Assembly: GCF_914767665.1 (NCBI RefSeq)
Contig: NC_059505.1
Span: 38,127,506-38,191,505, forward strand
Origin: Harmonia axyridis
Lineage: Eukaryota > Arthropoda > Insecta > Coleoptera > Coccinellidae
DNA: 64,000 nt
Reading direction: 5' to 3'
Program-made: the position numbers and the translations under genes
Notes under the pieces: generated by a model
Database searches by the model: none
What the model was told of the DNA's origin: nothing
Seen by the model: only the letters and a program-made list of their open reading frames with translations
Shown: positions 1 through 10,267 of the stretch, piece by piece
How positions within the stretch are numbered: the stretch's first letter is position 1
How the letters are laid out: every line of letters starts with the position of its first letter

Positions 1-171
1 TGATGGAGATAAATAGCAAAATAGATGCAGATGAATCTTCTTAGATTTTATTTCTGACTAGTTTGCGCTCATAAAATACAAACTGGTGTTTTTAAGCTGA
101 ATATGGTTGTTGTTTATGGTTTCACAGTTGAGAAAATCAAACTGTGTTGATGTTTCTGTTCGGTAATTCAT

Positions 172-372
172 CGTGAATCGTTTACTACCAGAACAAAGCT
201 TGTAAATTATGGAAATTTACTTCGAAAGAAAAAAATCTTTTCACGAAGTTCATCGATTTATTACAAAATTAATTTGGTTACAAGTTGATTACCAGAAGTG
301 GAACCATAAACTGGCCCTCTCGTTCGTGTGACTTGACGCCTCTCGATTACTTTCATGTAGCTATGTTGATTC
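172..372 (+). pseudogene. DD41D (rosa-like) transposase remnant, internally deleted
   Basis: Reading + strand, about 175-280 gives a transposase N-terminal helix-like stretch (LLPEQSL, a stop, then MEIYFERKKSFHEVHRFI). It is followed at 320-350 by WPSRSCDLTPLDYF, the block holding the last catalytic Asp of the DD41D mariner relatives seen elsewhere in this window. The whole catalytic core between them is missing, so this is an internally deleted, dead fragment. The family name rests on the shared CDLTPLDYF block; I see no terminal repeats. Confidence 0.55.
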
Positions 373-374
373 AT

Positions 375-520
375 TGGCTTTTGGCTTGACTTGATATTTA
401 AGCTACTTGACTTGATATTCAAGCTACTCGACTCGAGCTTGACTTGAAATCATTTCAAGTTCAAGCCAAGTAATATTTTTGTCAATTTCAAGTCGAGTAC
501 TTGGATATCAGGTCAAGCCG
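375..520. repeat. Degenerate CAAGTC/GACTTG-rich repeat
   Basis: Short direct and inverted iterations of TTGACTTGATATT, CAAGCTACT and CAAGTCAAG-like words. Two approximately 21-base units (CTACTTGACTTGATATTYAAG) lie side by side near 380-425, and reverse-complement words follow to about 515. It is non-coding simple-sequence-like DNA. Confidence 0.5.
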
Positions 521-575
521 TGAATCGCTACTAGCAACTCTTGAAGCACTATTGACGCCATAAAGCCTGATTTGT

Positions 576-653
576 GAGGCTTTGTACATGAAGAGAAAAT
601 GATTAGTCTTTAAGGGAATATTGTGCACCAGAGTTTAAAAACTAGAATTGTAT
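576..653. repeat. Left member of a direct repeat flanking the first mariner
   Basis: This block (with ...TGAAGAGAAAATGATTAGTC... and ...CACCAGAGTTTAAAAACTAG...) is repeated in the same orientation at 1706-1785, just beyond the other end of the mariner copy. By eye the identity is about three quarters to four fifths. It ends against the TA dinucleotide at the mariner terminus. Confidence 0.6.
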
Positions 654-655
654 TA

Positions 656-1700
656 ATAGGCCAATTGAAAAGTCCCCGGTTCGATTTTATTATTCAACAT
701 ATTTGTCTTCGAGGGCGATACAGCAATTATAGCGATTTTCCAATTTTTCGATACCATTTTTGAGTACGATTTGTCTTTCGTTTTAAAATGGGCCTCATTT
801 TCGGCGATAATTCCTTCATTGGCGCTGAATTTCTTTCCAGCGATTATTCTTTTGATGTCTGAGAACAGGAAAAAGTCGCAGGTGGCCCGATCTGGCGAAT
901 ACGGTGAATGCAGAAGCAATTCGAAATTTTGCCATTGTTTTCATTGATTTGTGACACGGTGCATTGTCTTGATGAAACAGCACCTTTTTTTCTTCACATG
1001 GGGCCGATTTCATCCTTTAAACAATCCAATAACGCTAAATAAAAATCGCTGTTTATGGTCTGGCCTTTTTGGTGGTAATCAATGAATATTATATCTTGCG
1101 CATCCAAGACTACTGATGCCATAACCTTGCCAACTGACTGTTGTGTTTTTCCTCGCTTTGGATTCGTTTCATCGTGTGCAGTCCACTCAGCTGAATGTCG
1201 ATTGGACTCTGGAGTGAAATAATGGAGCCATGTTCCATCTATTGTCACATATCAACACAAAAGTTCAAGTTAATTGCACTAAAACAGCTTCAAACACTGC
1301 TCAGAATCATTAACAAGTTGGTTTTGATCGATTGTGTGCTCACGCGGCACCCATATTGCACACAGTTTTCTCATGTACAAATATTCGAGATTGATATGAT
1401 GTACACGTTCAGATGATATCTTCACAATATCTGCTATCTCGATCGACTCCACTTTTGGTAATTCAAAATTATTTTATGAATTTTTTTGATTTTTTCATCG
1501 GTGACAGCCCCTTTTGGGCATCCACTGCGTTCGCCGTCTTCGGTGCTCATTTCACCACGTTTAAACTTAGCATATCAATCAATGATCGTTGATTTTCCTG
1601 GTGCTGACCCCAGAAACACTCCATCAAGCCAAGGTTCTGCTTCAACTGTATTTGTTCACTCCAGAAAGCAATATTTTATCAGCACACGAAATTTTTTTGC
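656..1700 (-). mobile_element. Mariner element, irritans (Himar1-like) lineage, 5' truncated
   Basis: Reading the minus strand, frame-shifted pieces give TIDGTWLHYFTPESNRHSAEW (first catalytic Asp; the usual Glu after it is Gly), then FHQDNAPCHKS (second Asp), then YSPDRATCDFFLF (third Asp). With residues between the last two as in related copies this is the DD34D mariner pattern, and the blocks resemble the irritans subfamily. The terminal repeat GGCCAATTGAAAAGTCCCCGG lies at 659-679 beside a TA target site. The opposite (transposase 5') end stops at about 1700 without a TIR. Several frameshifts and stops make it non-functional. The N-terminal part is seen only as degenerate sequence from 1250 to 1700. 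Confidence 0.85.
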
Positions 1701-1705
1701 TATCT

Positions 1706-1785
1706 GAGACTTGTGCTTGAAGAGAAAATCATTAATCTCTGAGGAAATATTGTAGAGCACCAGAGTGCAAAAGCGAGAATTGTAA
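1706..1785. repeat. Right member of the direct repeat flanking the first mariner
   Basis: Same-orientation copy of 576-653 (shared words TGAAGAGAAAAT, GGAAATATTGT/GGGAATATTGT, CACCAGAGT, GAATTGTA). It lies immediately past the truncated end of the mariner copy. Confidence 0.6.
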
Positions 1786-2705
1786 TGTTCAAAATACATA
1801 TAACGTTTTCAAATCAGAAAAATCATTCTTTCGAACCCTTGATAGGGAATTCTAAAATAGTTCTGTTCAACAAGAAACGTCAAGATGATATCGTTTAATA
1901 TTTAGTTGTTCTTCTTCATCATTTAAGTCTTCTGACCCCAAATGAGCAATTGCCCCTTCTGTATTAGAAGAAAGAAGAGCCTATCACTTCAAAAACCTAA
2001 TTCAACCCCAACATCAAATTATTTCCGGTCCACATCTCATCCTAGGACTAATTCAACACCCCTAGTCTCATCCAAACTCCCACCACGCTCCCCAACTTGC
2101 AGCATCTCCTCCGTTCGCCGCATCTCATGAAATATTCAGATAGAAGAATTAGACGGAGATAAAACTGTCGCGCACAACAAGTCGTTTACCCCTTCCCACC
2201 CCATTAAGCTGCAGCGGCAAGATAAAACTGGCCGAACACACCTTTAAAACTTACACGACTATGAAACTCCACCGCAGCCATCCTCCAAGTGGGCCCATTC
2301 TCTCCTGGCTGTCGGAAGTAGCTGCACCTGGCGGATTTTGCTCCGATAATGGAAACTTTGACTTCCTTGTTCCGAGTTTGAGAGCTGGTCCAAGTTATTT
2401 CGGTTAATTATTTATGTGACGAGAGCACTTGTTACGCCAGCAGCTTTTAAGTGGTTTTCCACCGTCATGGAATTTATTACATACGGAACGTATCAGGGAT
2501 AATACTGGCTCGAGAGAGAGTGAGAGAGGAGGGGGAGATCTGTTAATGCAGCCTCTTGCTGGGGCGGAAGCGATGGAGGATGGTAATTCGATTGTTAACT
2601 TGAGGCAGATTCTGCTAACGAAGAAGGCTTTAGGTGGATTGAGATGTGGAGGGGATGTTACGGAGATTCCTTAATGGTTTGATCTTCACAAAGGAGGAAG
2701 TTGTT
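1786..2705. other. No gene seen; mixed unique-looking DNA
   Basis: Short ORFs only, with no recognisable domain. The 2160-2360 part is richer in G+C (AGCTGCAGCGGCAAG, CACCGCAGCCATCC) than its surroundings and contains no transposon motif I recognise. It could be conserved non-coding DNA, but the sequence alone does not show that. Confidence 0.4.
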
Positions 2706-2939
2706 GTTCAGGAATGGTTTTCCTGTTAGAATCTCGAATTTCATTCATGTCCATTCTAAAGATCTGAGTTCTTGAGATCTTTCTGAATTGAAAAAGATGA
2801 TCTATACCTAGAATAAGGCATCTGGCACCTAACCTGGAACGTAATAAAGGTATATTGTATCAGTTTATAACTCGATCATTATTCATCTGAAGACACACAT
2901 TTATTGTAGCATTGTTGCTAACCTGATGGTATATACATA
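2706..2939. repeat. Unit 1 of a direct repeat flanking a B mariner
   Basis: This approximately 230-base unit begins with GTTCAGGAATGGTTTTCCTG and ends with ACATTTATTGTAGCATTGTTG and CTAACCTGATGGTATA. The same order of words recurs at 4018-4308 on the other side of the mariner (GTTCAGAAATGGCTTTCTTG ... ACATTTATTGTAACATTATTG ... CTAACCTGAGGTTATA). Confidence 0.65.
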
Positions 2940-4013
2940 GGAGTACAACTTTGCCTCCACCGTTTTTTTTTCCGAAATTCGAGACTTTGTTGTGAAAAAC
3001 TGGTTATACATAAGATTCAAAGTATTGTCCATCGTTGGCCACTACTTTTTCCAGTCTTTCGGCAGCGTACGAATCCTGCGTTGGAAAAGCTTTTGAAGCG
3101 ATCCACGAATCGATCCAATGTTTCACTTCTTTATAAGACCGAAAGTGCTGGTCAGCCAGGCCGTGTGCCATTGACCAAAACAAGTGATAGACCAGGTAGT
3201 AGGACTTCCCATTTCAACGTTTCCAAGTTTGTCTTGACCACTTTCACGTCGAGCATTGTCATGCTGTAAAATCACTTCATCATGTCTCTCGTTCTATTGC
3301 GACTGTTTGCTCGGCTCAAACGTATTAATTGCATTCGATAACGATCGCCTGTGATTATTTCAGTAGGTTTCAACAAGTCATAATACTTTACGCCGAGCTG
3401 GTCCCACCAAATGCGGAGTATGACCTTAGAATCGTTAATATTCGGCTATAGACGTGGAAGCATGGCCGGGATTTATCCATTAGTTTCTGCGCTTGGGATT
3501 ATCGTTATGAAATCATTTTTCGACTCCAGTCATAATGCGATGCAGAAATCCCTTCACAAGCAAACAAACGCCGTTCAACATCTCTTGGCTTCAACTCGTG
3601 CGGCACCTAATTTCCTTGTTTCTGAATCATCCTATGACTTTCAGGCGTTTTGAAATTGCTTGTTGCATCACTCTCAATGATCTTACCAATTCATCGATCA
3701 AATAATGCCTCCAATTCTGCATCTTCGAAAACCTTCTCTTTTCCACCGCCACTCTCGGCACGTTTCTTCAGTAATAACGGCCTGGCTGTAGGTATTTGAG
3801 AGTATTCGATGAGCCTCAGTCGAAGATTTCTTCATATTCAAGGCAGATAATTAAACGTCCCGCAAATGACGAGAATTTGGCTTGTAAGCTGACATGTTCA
3901 ATCGAGAATAACAAATACTTGAGTTTATTGTATGACATCTACGATCTATTTATTTTGACTACCACTTACCGTTACAGCCGTCTATTGAAAACGGCAGAAG
4001 CATAGTTGTACAC
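2940..4013 (-). mobile_element. Mariner element, lineage B, both terminal repeats
   Basis: The left end is GTACAACTTTGCCTCCACCG and the right end is CGGCAGAAGCATAGTTGTAC followed by ACCT, so the inverted repeats are imperfect but clear. The minus strand carries broken transposase: a CILQHDNAR block near 3250 (second catalytic Asp) and a C-terminal end ending near 3040. The segment that should hold the third Asp (PYSPD.APSDYHLF in sister copies) is deleted between about 3190 and 3220. Sister copies at 19160, 23955, 30796 and 43415 share the same ends. It is non-autonomous. The subfamily within DD34D mariners is uncertain. Confidence 0.85.
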
Positions 4014-4017
4014 CTGA

Positions 4018-4308
4018 TAGTTCAGAAATGGCTTTCTTGTTAGAATCTCGAATTTAGAAAAAACTGCAACATTTATGCTCATTTTACGATCTTGTGTTCT
4101 TAAGATCTTTTTACATTGACAAAGATAATCTAAACCAATTGTATAACAGTTCATTACGCGATCATACCAGATAAGCTTCAGAGTTCGAGCTCATACAATA
4201 TTGTTTAGAAAATGTTAGTGGGGTTTCTATTAATTTTTTATTTATATTTCATTTGGTGACCGAGACAGACATTTATTGTAACATTATTGCTAACCTGAGG
4301 TTATACGA
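4018..4308. repeat. Unit 2 of a direct repeat flanking a B mariner
   Basis: Same-orientation relative of 2706-2939, about 60 bases longer because of an extra A/T-rich segment near 4200-4250. It abuts the right TIR of the mariner. Confidence 0.65.
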
Positions 4309-5455
4309 TTTTGATTTCGAAATATTCAAGCTCTTTTAAAAAAGGTATTTTATCACCTAAGTTTGAACCTTTCAACATCAAGGTAAGACCAAATTTTCAG
4401 AAATGGAAAGTCGATAAGTTTTTCTTCTTGTTTCAGGGTAATTTTTTGTTACCTATTTTTGTACCCAATTGTATGTACAACAAATCATTGGGTACATACA
4501 TGTTTGAACCAAATGCCGTCGATGTTTTCTCAATTGATTTTTGGAAACAAAAAAAAACTCCTTTTGAATTCTGCACTCGTGTAGAACATCAATGCCTTCT
4601 GCACTTGTACTATAAACAACTATACCCTACCTCTTGAAACGTTAATTCAACAAGACGTTCGCCATCCAATCAATAATTCCAGAAGCTGGCGTAAAATTCG
4701 GGAAACTCTTGCCGGAGTTCATTTCGCAAATTGGTCAGATATATCGAGGCAGACAGGTGAGATGGGAGAGGCTGGAAAGTTTCTGTGTAACTTTCCTACC
4801 GAAATTCATTATTTGCCGTTGTTCCCTCCAGAACCGGAATCCATAATGGGAGCAGGAATCACATGTATGGTCTGAGGGGTGATTTACAGCTCGGAGGAAA
4901 CTCACTCTGTGACGATTGGAGGGCGAAACAGTTTTCCGAGACGTCCTCCAACGGTCGTAAATCAAGGAGGCATTGGAAAACTTGATAATTGAGTACTGGG
5001 AGGGAGGAAATTCAGTTGGATTCTCTTTGTTATCGTCTTGTCTCTTGTTTCTCGAGTGAACCGAAGGAATTATAGATATACTACATAGTGAAAACAAGAA
5101 AAAATTTCTCTAACTATGATTCCACTGAGCGTTCATCCATCCTGGCGCTAGCCTCGAACTAGTCTGCTTGACTTTCTGAGTGCTCGTTTTTAAAACAGAT
5201 TGTCCTATTCTTTTGTAACAATGACTGCAATTTAAGTATTTTGAGCCAAAAATGGTTTTAAATATAATATAATAATTATTTATCGATTTATTCAAACAAT
5301 GAAGTGTAGTTACTTTACAAAAAAATATACAGTATAGAAGAAAATTAGAACAATAACAACAAAGGACCAATACAGAAAGGAATTGAATGAGTTCAGGACA
5401 TATTGTGTCGTCATAATTCTTAATAGATAAATAATGGTTTATGTCTGTATATAAT
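4309..5455. other. No gene recognised; ORFs of unknown status
   Basis: A 108-codon ORF at 4311-4637 (+) and a 120-codon ORF at 4735-5097 (-) show no domain, signal peptide or repeat that I recognise. They are about the length chance allows here. The 4660-5050 part has a somewhat higher G+C content than its neighbours. I treat all of it as non-coding. Confidence 0.35.
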
Positions 5456-5600
5456 ATATCAAATTAATTTTACGGCATTCAGACAATTTTTCAATTCTGG
5501 AAAAAGTACCTCCCCGAGGTTGCGGGTTCGAGCCCCGCTCGGGGAGGTACTTTTTCCAGATTTGAAAAATTATCTGAATGCCATAAAATTAATTTGATAT
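5456..5600. repeat. Snap-back SINE: long hairpin with a tRNA T-arm as its loop
   Basis: Arms 5456-5518 and 5538-5600 are reverse complements over 63 bases with three mismatches. The 19-base loop (5519-5537) with its flanks contains GCGGG-TTCGAGC-CCCGC, a textbook tRNA T-arm (5-bp stem, 7-base loop, pol III B box). The right arm, GGTACTTTTTCCAGA then TTGAAAAATTATCTGAATGCC, is the same tail that follows the tRNA-like head of the SINE at 47906-48020. The left arm is that tail again, inverted. The head of the SINE (A box) is absent. This is therefore a fold-back derivative of a tRNA-derived SINE. Its transcript would form a very stable hairpin, if it is transcribed at all. Confidence 0.8.
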
Positions 5601-5849
5601 AATTATTAATTCTCATCATTCAAAGATTCATTTGCAGAATATTAACATTCAAACAACAGCATCTTTCAGATTTTTTTCTTAAATTTGTACGGATTTGTTG
5701 AAAGTTGTTGTGTTTGACTCACTTATGACGAATATGTTTTCAAATCTGATTCTTTCCATACGTAAGATGTCAGAAGCCTTTGAGCTCTCGTTTATTTATG
5801 CTTCATAACTACGAGTATAACACAATGACCCTTGTCACAAATTGTACTT

Positions 5850-6110
5850 TCAACTGCCCGAACATTCAGCACTCCAGAGCTGCTTGACCATCCAGTTTAT
5901 TCTCCAGATCTGGCCCCCATTTATTTCTAGCTTTTTACTGACCTCAAAAACATGCTTCAGGAAAAGAAATTGTGCTTTCATGAAGATGTTCTTGTCGAGG
6001 TTGAAGTCAATGTTGATAACAGAGATCAATCTTTCTACAGAAAAGTTATTGCAGAGTTGAAGGAGACTTGAAGTGCCTGTATAATTCTTGGAGGTGCAGA
6101 AATCGGAAAA
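5850..6110 (+). pseudogene. Mariner transposase C-terminal fragment
   Basis: + strand reading near 5885-6060 gives HPVYSPDLAPIYF, a stop, LFTDLKNMLQEKKFCFHEDV. This is the mariner third-catalytic-Asp block (the critical Asp of APSD is replaced by Tyr) followed by the usual KRML.GKKF stretch. No termini are visible. A partial second copy of its beginning follows at 6215-6300. Confidence 0.7.
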
Positions 6111-6214
6111 AAGGGACCTCAAATTCAAAAACAACACCAAGACAATGCTTCTCACCACAAATTTTAGTTTATTTTTATTTATTTAAATTGATGAAAACCA
6201 TGGCTGAATTAAGT

Positions 6215-6300
6215 GAATTTCATTTTCAACTGCCTGAACATCCAGCACTCCAGAGCTTTTTGCAGAACTAAGAGGAATACTCCAGCAAAAGAAATTTGGC
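6215..6300 (+). pseudogene. Second, shorter copy of the 5850 mariner fragment
   Basis: TTTCAACTGCCTGAACATCC then AGCACTCCAGAGCT repeats the sequence at 5849-5885 almost exactly. It then skips to the GGAATACTCCAGCAAAAGAA segment, so about 60 bases of the parent are missing. It looks like a local duplication followed by a deletion. Confidence 0.6.
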
Positions 6301-6308
6301 TCAAATAT

Positions 6309-6898
6309 TAGAGTAATAAGCATAGATAGAGGGAGTATACGCAATTTTCATATGTCCCCAACATGGTAAAGTTACGTTGTCGGATTGTGATATATTTTCA
6401 AATCCACAATTTTACTATATCGTTATGAATGTATAGTATATTGAATGAAATATATTATTCGAGCGATAATATTAAATATGCGAATTTCAATATTTGGAAT
6501 CCTATATTTTCCCTAATTGCCGAATTTATAATAAGCAGAATATTTATTATTTTCTGTATCTACCTGCTGAAATCCAAGGTTTAGGAACTTTTGCTCTCCT
6601 AGTGTCATCGGTTGTTTTACGTAATTTGGCGCGCTTGAAGTTTGTTTTCTGAATTTCTGATATATTAAGACATTCATTTCAATATACTTAGCTATTTTGA
6701 GCTAATATGAAACGCTGATTCACTTTAGGACATAAGAAGTGCGTTCTTCGTGGAGAAACTCGTGAATTGAGTGAAATATCGTATCAATGATATGTTTTTA
6801 TTTCCGCGCGCTTCATGTCAAATTTGATAGTTCATGTTGGGGACAAAATTTGCTCACTGAAAATGATATGCTCCCTCTATCTATGTTTATTACTTTGA
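6309..6898. mobile_element. TIR element family M1, copy 1 (590 bp, non-coding)
   Basis: The ends are inverted repeats: AGAGTAATAAGCATAGATAG followed by AGGGAG on the left, and the reverse complement of TCAAAGTAATAAACATAGAT then AGAGGGAG on the right. Both ends also carry an inward TGTCCCCAACAT word. There is no ORF of note. Sister copies are at 33933-34453 and 41105-42522, with a remnant at 32745-32873. Length, A+T content and lack of coding fit a MITE or internally deleted DNA transposon. The superfamily is not decided, because the target duplication is unclear. Confidence 0.85.
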
Positions 6899-7464
6899 GG
6901 CATAAGCAATATGAATTCCTTTCCATCACACTACCACCCACTTAGCTAAAGAAGATAATTCATAACAAAAGATTCACTAGACACTCAAGTAAAAATTCCC
7001 TTTAAACTCCAACACCAGCTCAGGTGGAGACAGCTCCAACACCTATAAATCGTGTACGTCAACATGTCAACAAACTTTCTCCTTAATTTCAAACGTGCCA
7101 TAGCGGAGAATCAGGAAACGAGTTGACATTGTGTTCATATAACAGTTATTCGCCAGTGTTTCTTGTTTGCCCCCATCCAAGACTTGTTTTCTAGGCAAAC
7201 TCATAATCTCCGGAGTACGAGCTATACGAGAGAGGTCTAGGGAAACAGTTTAACTATGATTTGTTTAAATCTTGGCGACCGCGGTCTATAACTAAGCTTA
7301 TCCACTATCACTTTCTAGGGAATAATAGTTTTAGCACGCGAAATTCATTATCCCCAGGGGTGGCCGATGAGATTAGGTCCTAGGGGGTTGTAGGGTGAGA
7401 AGGGGTGGTTGATGACGTTGTCTAGGGTTGAGTTATCTCGAAGATTTAAGGACTCATAATATGT
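6899..7464. other. No gene seen
   Basis: Unremarkable A/T-rich sequence with a G-rich patch near 7350-7430 (TAGGGGGTTGTAGGGTGAG). No ORF, RNA or transposon signal recognised. Confidence 0.4.
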
Positions 7465-7836
7465 AGCGTTAAATTTTGGGGTGGCAAGGGAAGACGTTTA
7501 TGGTAACAGATTGTTCCGGAGATTGTGTATATCTGTTTCCAATTTAACATTGAGGGTGTGTTTTTTTGTAATTCTTTTCCTCTGGAGTGGAGCCTAATCT
7601 ATTTTATGAAAGTGATATTTGTAATATTATATTGAAGGATAGCAGGAAACAGCGTTAAATTTAGGGGTGGCAGGGAAAACCTTTATGGTAACAGATTGTT
7701 CTGGATATAGTTTATATCTGTTTCCAATTTAACATTGAGGAATGGCTTTTTGGTAATTGTCTGCCTCTGTAATGGAAGTTGATTTATTTTATGGAAGTGG
7801 TACTTGTAATATTACATGAATTAATGGAAGGACAAA
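7465..7836. repeat. Tandem duplication, two units of about 186 bp
   Basis: AGCGTTAAATTTTGGGGTGG at 7465 and AGCGTTAAATTTAGGGGTGG at 7651 start two head-to-tail units. They share ATGGTAACAGATTGTTC, ATATCTGTTTCCAATTTAAC and TTGTAATATTA in the same order. The units are diverged by substitutions and a few small indels. They are non-coding. Confidence 0.8.
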
Positions 7837-8120
7837 ACTTGTGAGCAAATCGAAGATTCAATTAATGATGTATTGTTCGCGAATTAATTTGTTCCTCCTG
7901 GACAAAGTGTCAATCAAGTTTTTCATAGAGACGTCTTTGAAAGGCTCAGTAAAAGTGTCATTTCCATGAGGCATATTGCAGACTAATTGATGTTTCTTTA
8001 TGTCACACTGACCTCTCCATAAAAAATTTCTGACCTAAAAAGGCATTTCTATGTTTTTCTAGTTCTCAGTTCCTGTGACTTTTCACCTTATCTTGATCCT
8101 CTGTCATTTTCCTCTTTTCT
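7837..8120. other. No gene seen
   Basis: A/T-rich spacer before the tandem mariner. No signal recognised. Confidence 0.35.
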
Positions 8121-8665
8121 AATCTAAAAAATGAAGCTCACAATCGATCAAAAGCAACAACGTGTTAATGATTCTGAGCAGTGTTTGGAGCTGTTTGAGT
8201 GTGATAAACCTGAATTTTTGCGTTGATATGTTGATATGCGACAATGGATGAAACATGGCTCCATCATTTCACTCCGGAGTCCAATCGACAGTCAGCTGAG
8301 TGGACTCCATACGATGAACCGAATCCAAAGCGAGTAAAAACCCAACAGTCAGCTGGTGAGGTTAGGGCATCAGTAGTCTGGGATGTGCAAGGTATAGTAT
8401 TGTTTGATCACCTCCAAAAAGGTCAGACCATCAACAACGATTATTATATAGCGTTATTGGATTTTTTTGAAAGATGAAATAGTTAAAAAACAACCCCATT
8501 TGAAGAAAAAAGGTGTTGTTTCATCAAGACAATGCGCCGTGTCACAAATCAATGAAAACAATGGCAAAATTGCATGAATTGGGCTTTGAAAGGCTTCTGC
8601 ATCCGCCAGAATTTGCCCCCAGCGACTTTTTTCTGTTCTCGGACCTCAAAAGAATAGTCGCTGGA
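8121..8665 (+). mobile_element. Irritans-like mariner, first part of a chimeric tandem
   Basis: The + strand gives TMDETWLHHFTPESNRQSAEW from 8242 (first catalytic Asp), LFHQDNAPCHKS at 8516 (second) and EFAPSDFFLFSDLKR at 8610-8650 (third), with a three-residue loss just before APSD. The copy is cut off in the codons for AGN at about 8665, where it joins the start of another copy. Upstream, from 8121, is a degenerate N-terminal region. Frameshifts lie at about 8478 and between the blocks. Confidence 0.85.
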
Positions 8666-9302
8666 AACGTGGCTCCATCATTTCACTCCGGAGTCAAATC
8701 GATAGTCAGCTGAGTGGTCTGCACACGATGAATCGAATGCAAAGCGGGGAAAACACAACAGTCAGCTGGCATGGTTATGGCATCAGCATTCTGCGATGCT
8801 CAAGGTATAATATTCATTAATTACCTCCAAATCAGCCAGACCATCAACAGCAATTATTATATGGCGTTATTGGATCGTTTAGAGGATGACATCTTCATAA
8901 AAAAAGCCGCGTTTGAAGAAAAAAAGGTTATGTTTCATCAAGACAATGCGCCGGATCACAAATCAATGAAAACAATCGCAAAATTGCATGAATTGGGCAT
9001 CGAATTGCTTCTGCATCTACTGTATTCGGCAGATCCGGCCCCCAGCGATTTTTTCCTGTTCTCAGACCACAAAGGAATGCTCGCTGGAAAGAAATTCAGC
9101 GCCAATGAAGAAGTAATCGCTGACACTGGAGCCTATTTTGAATCGAAAGACTAGTCGTACTACAAAAATGGTATCGAAACGTTGGAAGATCGCTATAATT
9201 GCTGTATCGCCCTCGAATGCAACCATGTTGAATAAAAAAATCGAATTTTGCCAAAAAAATGTGTTTCACTATGGTAGACCGGCGACTTTTCAATTGTCCT
9301 GT
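8666..9302 (+). mobile_element. Irritans-like mariner, second part of the tandem, with 3' TIR
   Basis: It resumes at the codons for the TWLHHFTPESN block (out of frame, AAACGTGGCTCCATCATTTC) and runs to the normal 3' end. The main reading frame (8771-9154) carries FHQDNAPDHKS and DPAPSDFFLF, so the second and third catalytic Asp remain; the first lies in the broken junction. It ends in GGCGACTTTTCAATTGTCCT, the inverted terminal repeat, with TA following at 9303-9304. The junction with the first copy falls in a GGAAA/GAAAC overlap, consistent with microhomology-mediated fusion of two copies. Confidence 0.85.
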
Positions 9303-9470
9303 TAGTACTTCAAGTCTAATATACTCGGAATTTTCATTTCTTAGTAGCTAAGAACAGTGGACAGGAATGACATATATGGAGCTGTTTCGGTCTGCAGCAA
9401 ATAAGATCAGATGGGCCATAGTAATCGCCAACGTCCAATAAGGATGAGGCACGAGAAGAAGAAGAAGAGC
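9303..9470 (+). mobile_element. LINE 3' end with (GAA)n tail, fragment
   Basis: Degenerate sequence ending GATGAGGCACGAGAAGAAGA and then AGAAGAG. Insect LINEs often end in an aspartate-arginine-rich C-terminus followed by a GAA microsatellite. The reading ...AVSVC...QMGHSNRQRPIRMRHEKKKK is of that type. It is 5' truncated, and the family is not assignable. Confidence 0.4.
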
Positions 9471-9475
9471 TATTT

Positions 9476-10265
9476 GGAAAAATATTTCACTTAGTTTCTA
9501 TGTCGCCTGAAGAATACCACTGCTGGAATTTTTCTCCTTAACAATGGCCTTATCGTAAAAAACTTTTAAATATAAATGTTCCCTTCGATACAAATGGAAA
9601 ATACCTTGTGCAAATACTTCAAGCTCAAATTCCAACACTCCTTCCTCGAACTTATCATCCACCTCTTCCATAAAAAATGTACTGCTTCCAGCTTCCAAGA
9701 ACCACGTATGCAGTCGCCCTGAACCTGAAAGACCCTCTTACGTCTCCCAATACCCCCATTATTCCTCGAAAAGGGGGGTCCGATCGATTCTCCAGCGATA
9801 CACACTACGGACAAATCGTACGTATTCATAATTTAGGTAGAGCTTTCCACGATTCCACCTCCTCTTCCTCCTTCTGACCTCTCCATGCTTGAACGCATCA
9901 CTGAAAATGTTTGTTACCGACCCTCCTGAATTGTGAGCATCTCTCCTTCTCCTTCACGGGTCTTAATTTTTATTGCGGTCGAGGCCTAATAGCCGATTGT
10001 ATGAGTTATTCAATGTTTTTCGGGTCCTTTTAGATTGGGAGAAAAAAGAGGTTGGAGAAGGGTGGGTTCGATAAGTGGAATCGATTCGAAAGCAGATGTT
10101 TCTTCCATTTGGATGTTTTTGTTCAACTTCGGCTTGAATATAGAATAAAAACTGGGGAGCTTTGTGAAGTTTCTCGTTGAAAGGTTGAAAGGTGCTGTTC
10201 TGCAACGCTTTTTAACTTCTCAATATATCTTCTCTTGAAAGATTTGTGTTTACTCTCTGAAGTAT
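9476..10265. other. No gene recognised
   Basis: Overlapping short ORFs on both strands (9498-9829) reflect base composition. Nothing with a domain. The 9700-9900 part is slightly G+C richer. Confidence 0.35.
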
Positions 10266-10267
10266 CA

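Noticed and set aside
4735..5097. 120-codon minus-strand ORF as a gene
   Set aside because: No motif or homologous-looking blocks; length is compatible with chance in a G+C-richer patch.
5519..5537. tRNA gene at the hairpin loop
   Set aside because: Only a T-arm/B box is present; no A box, D-arm or anticodon arm.
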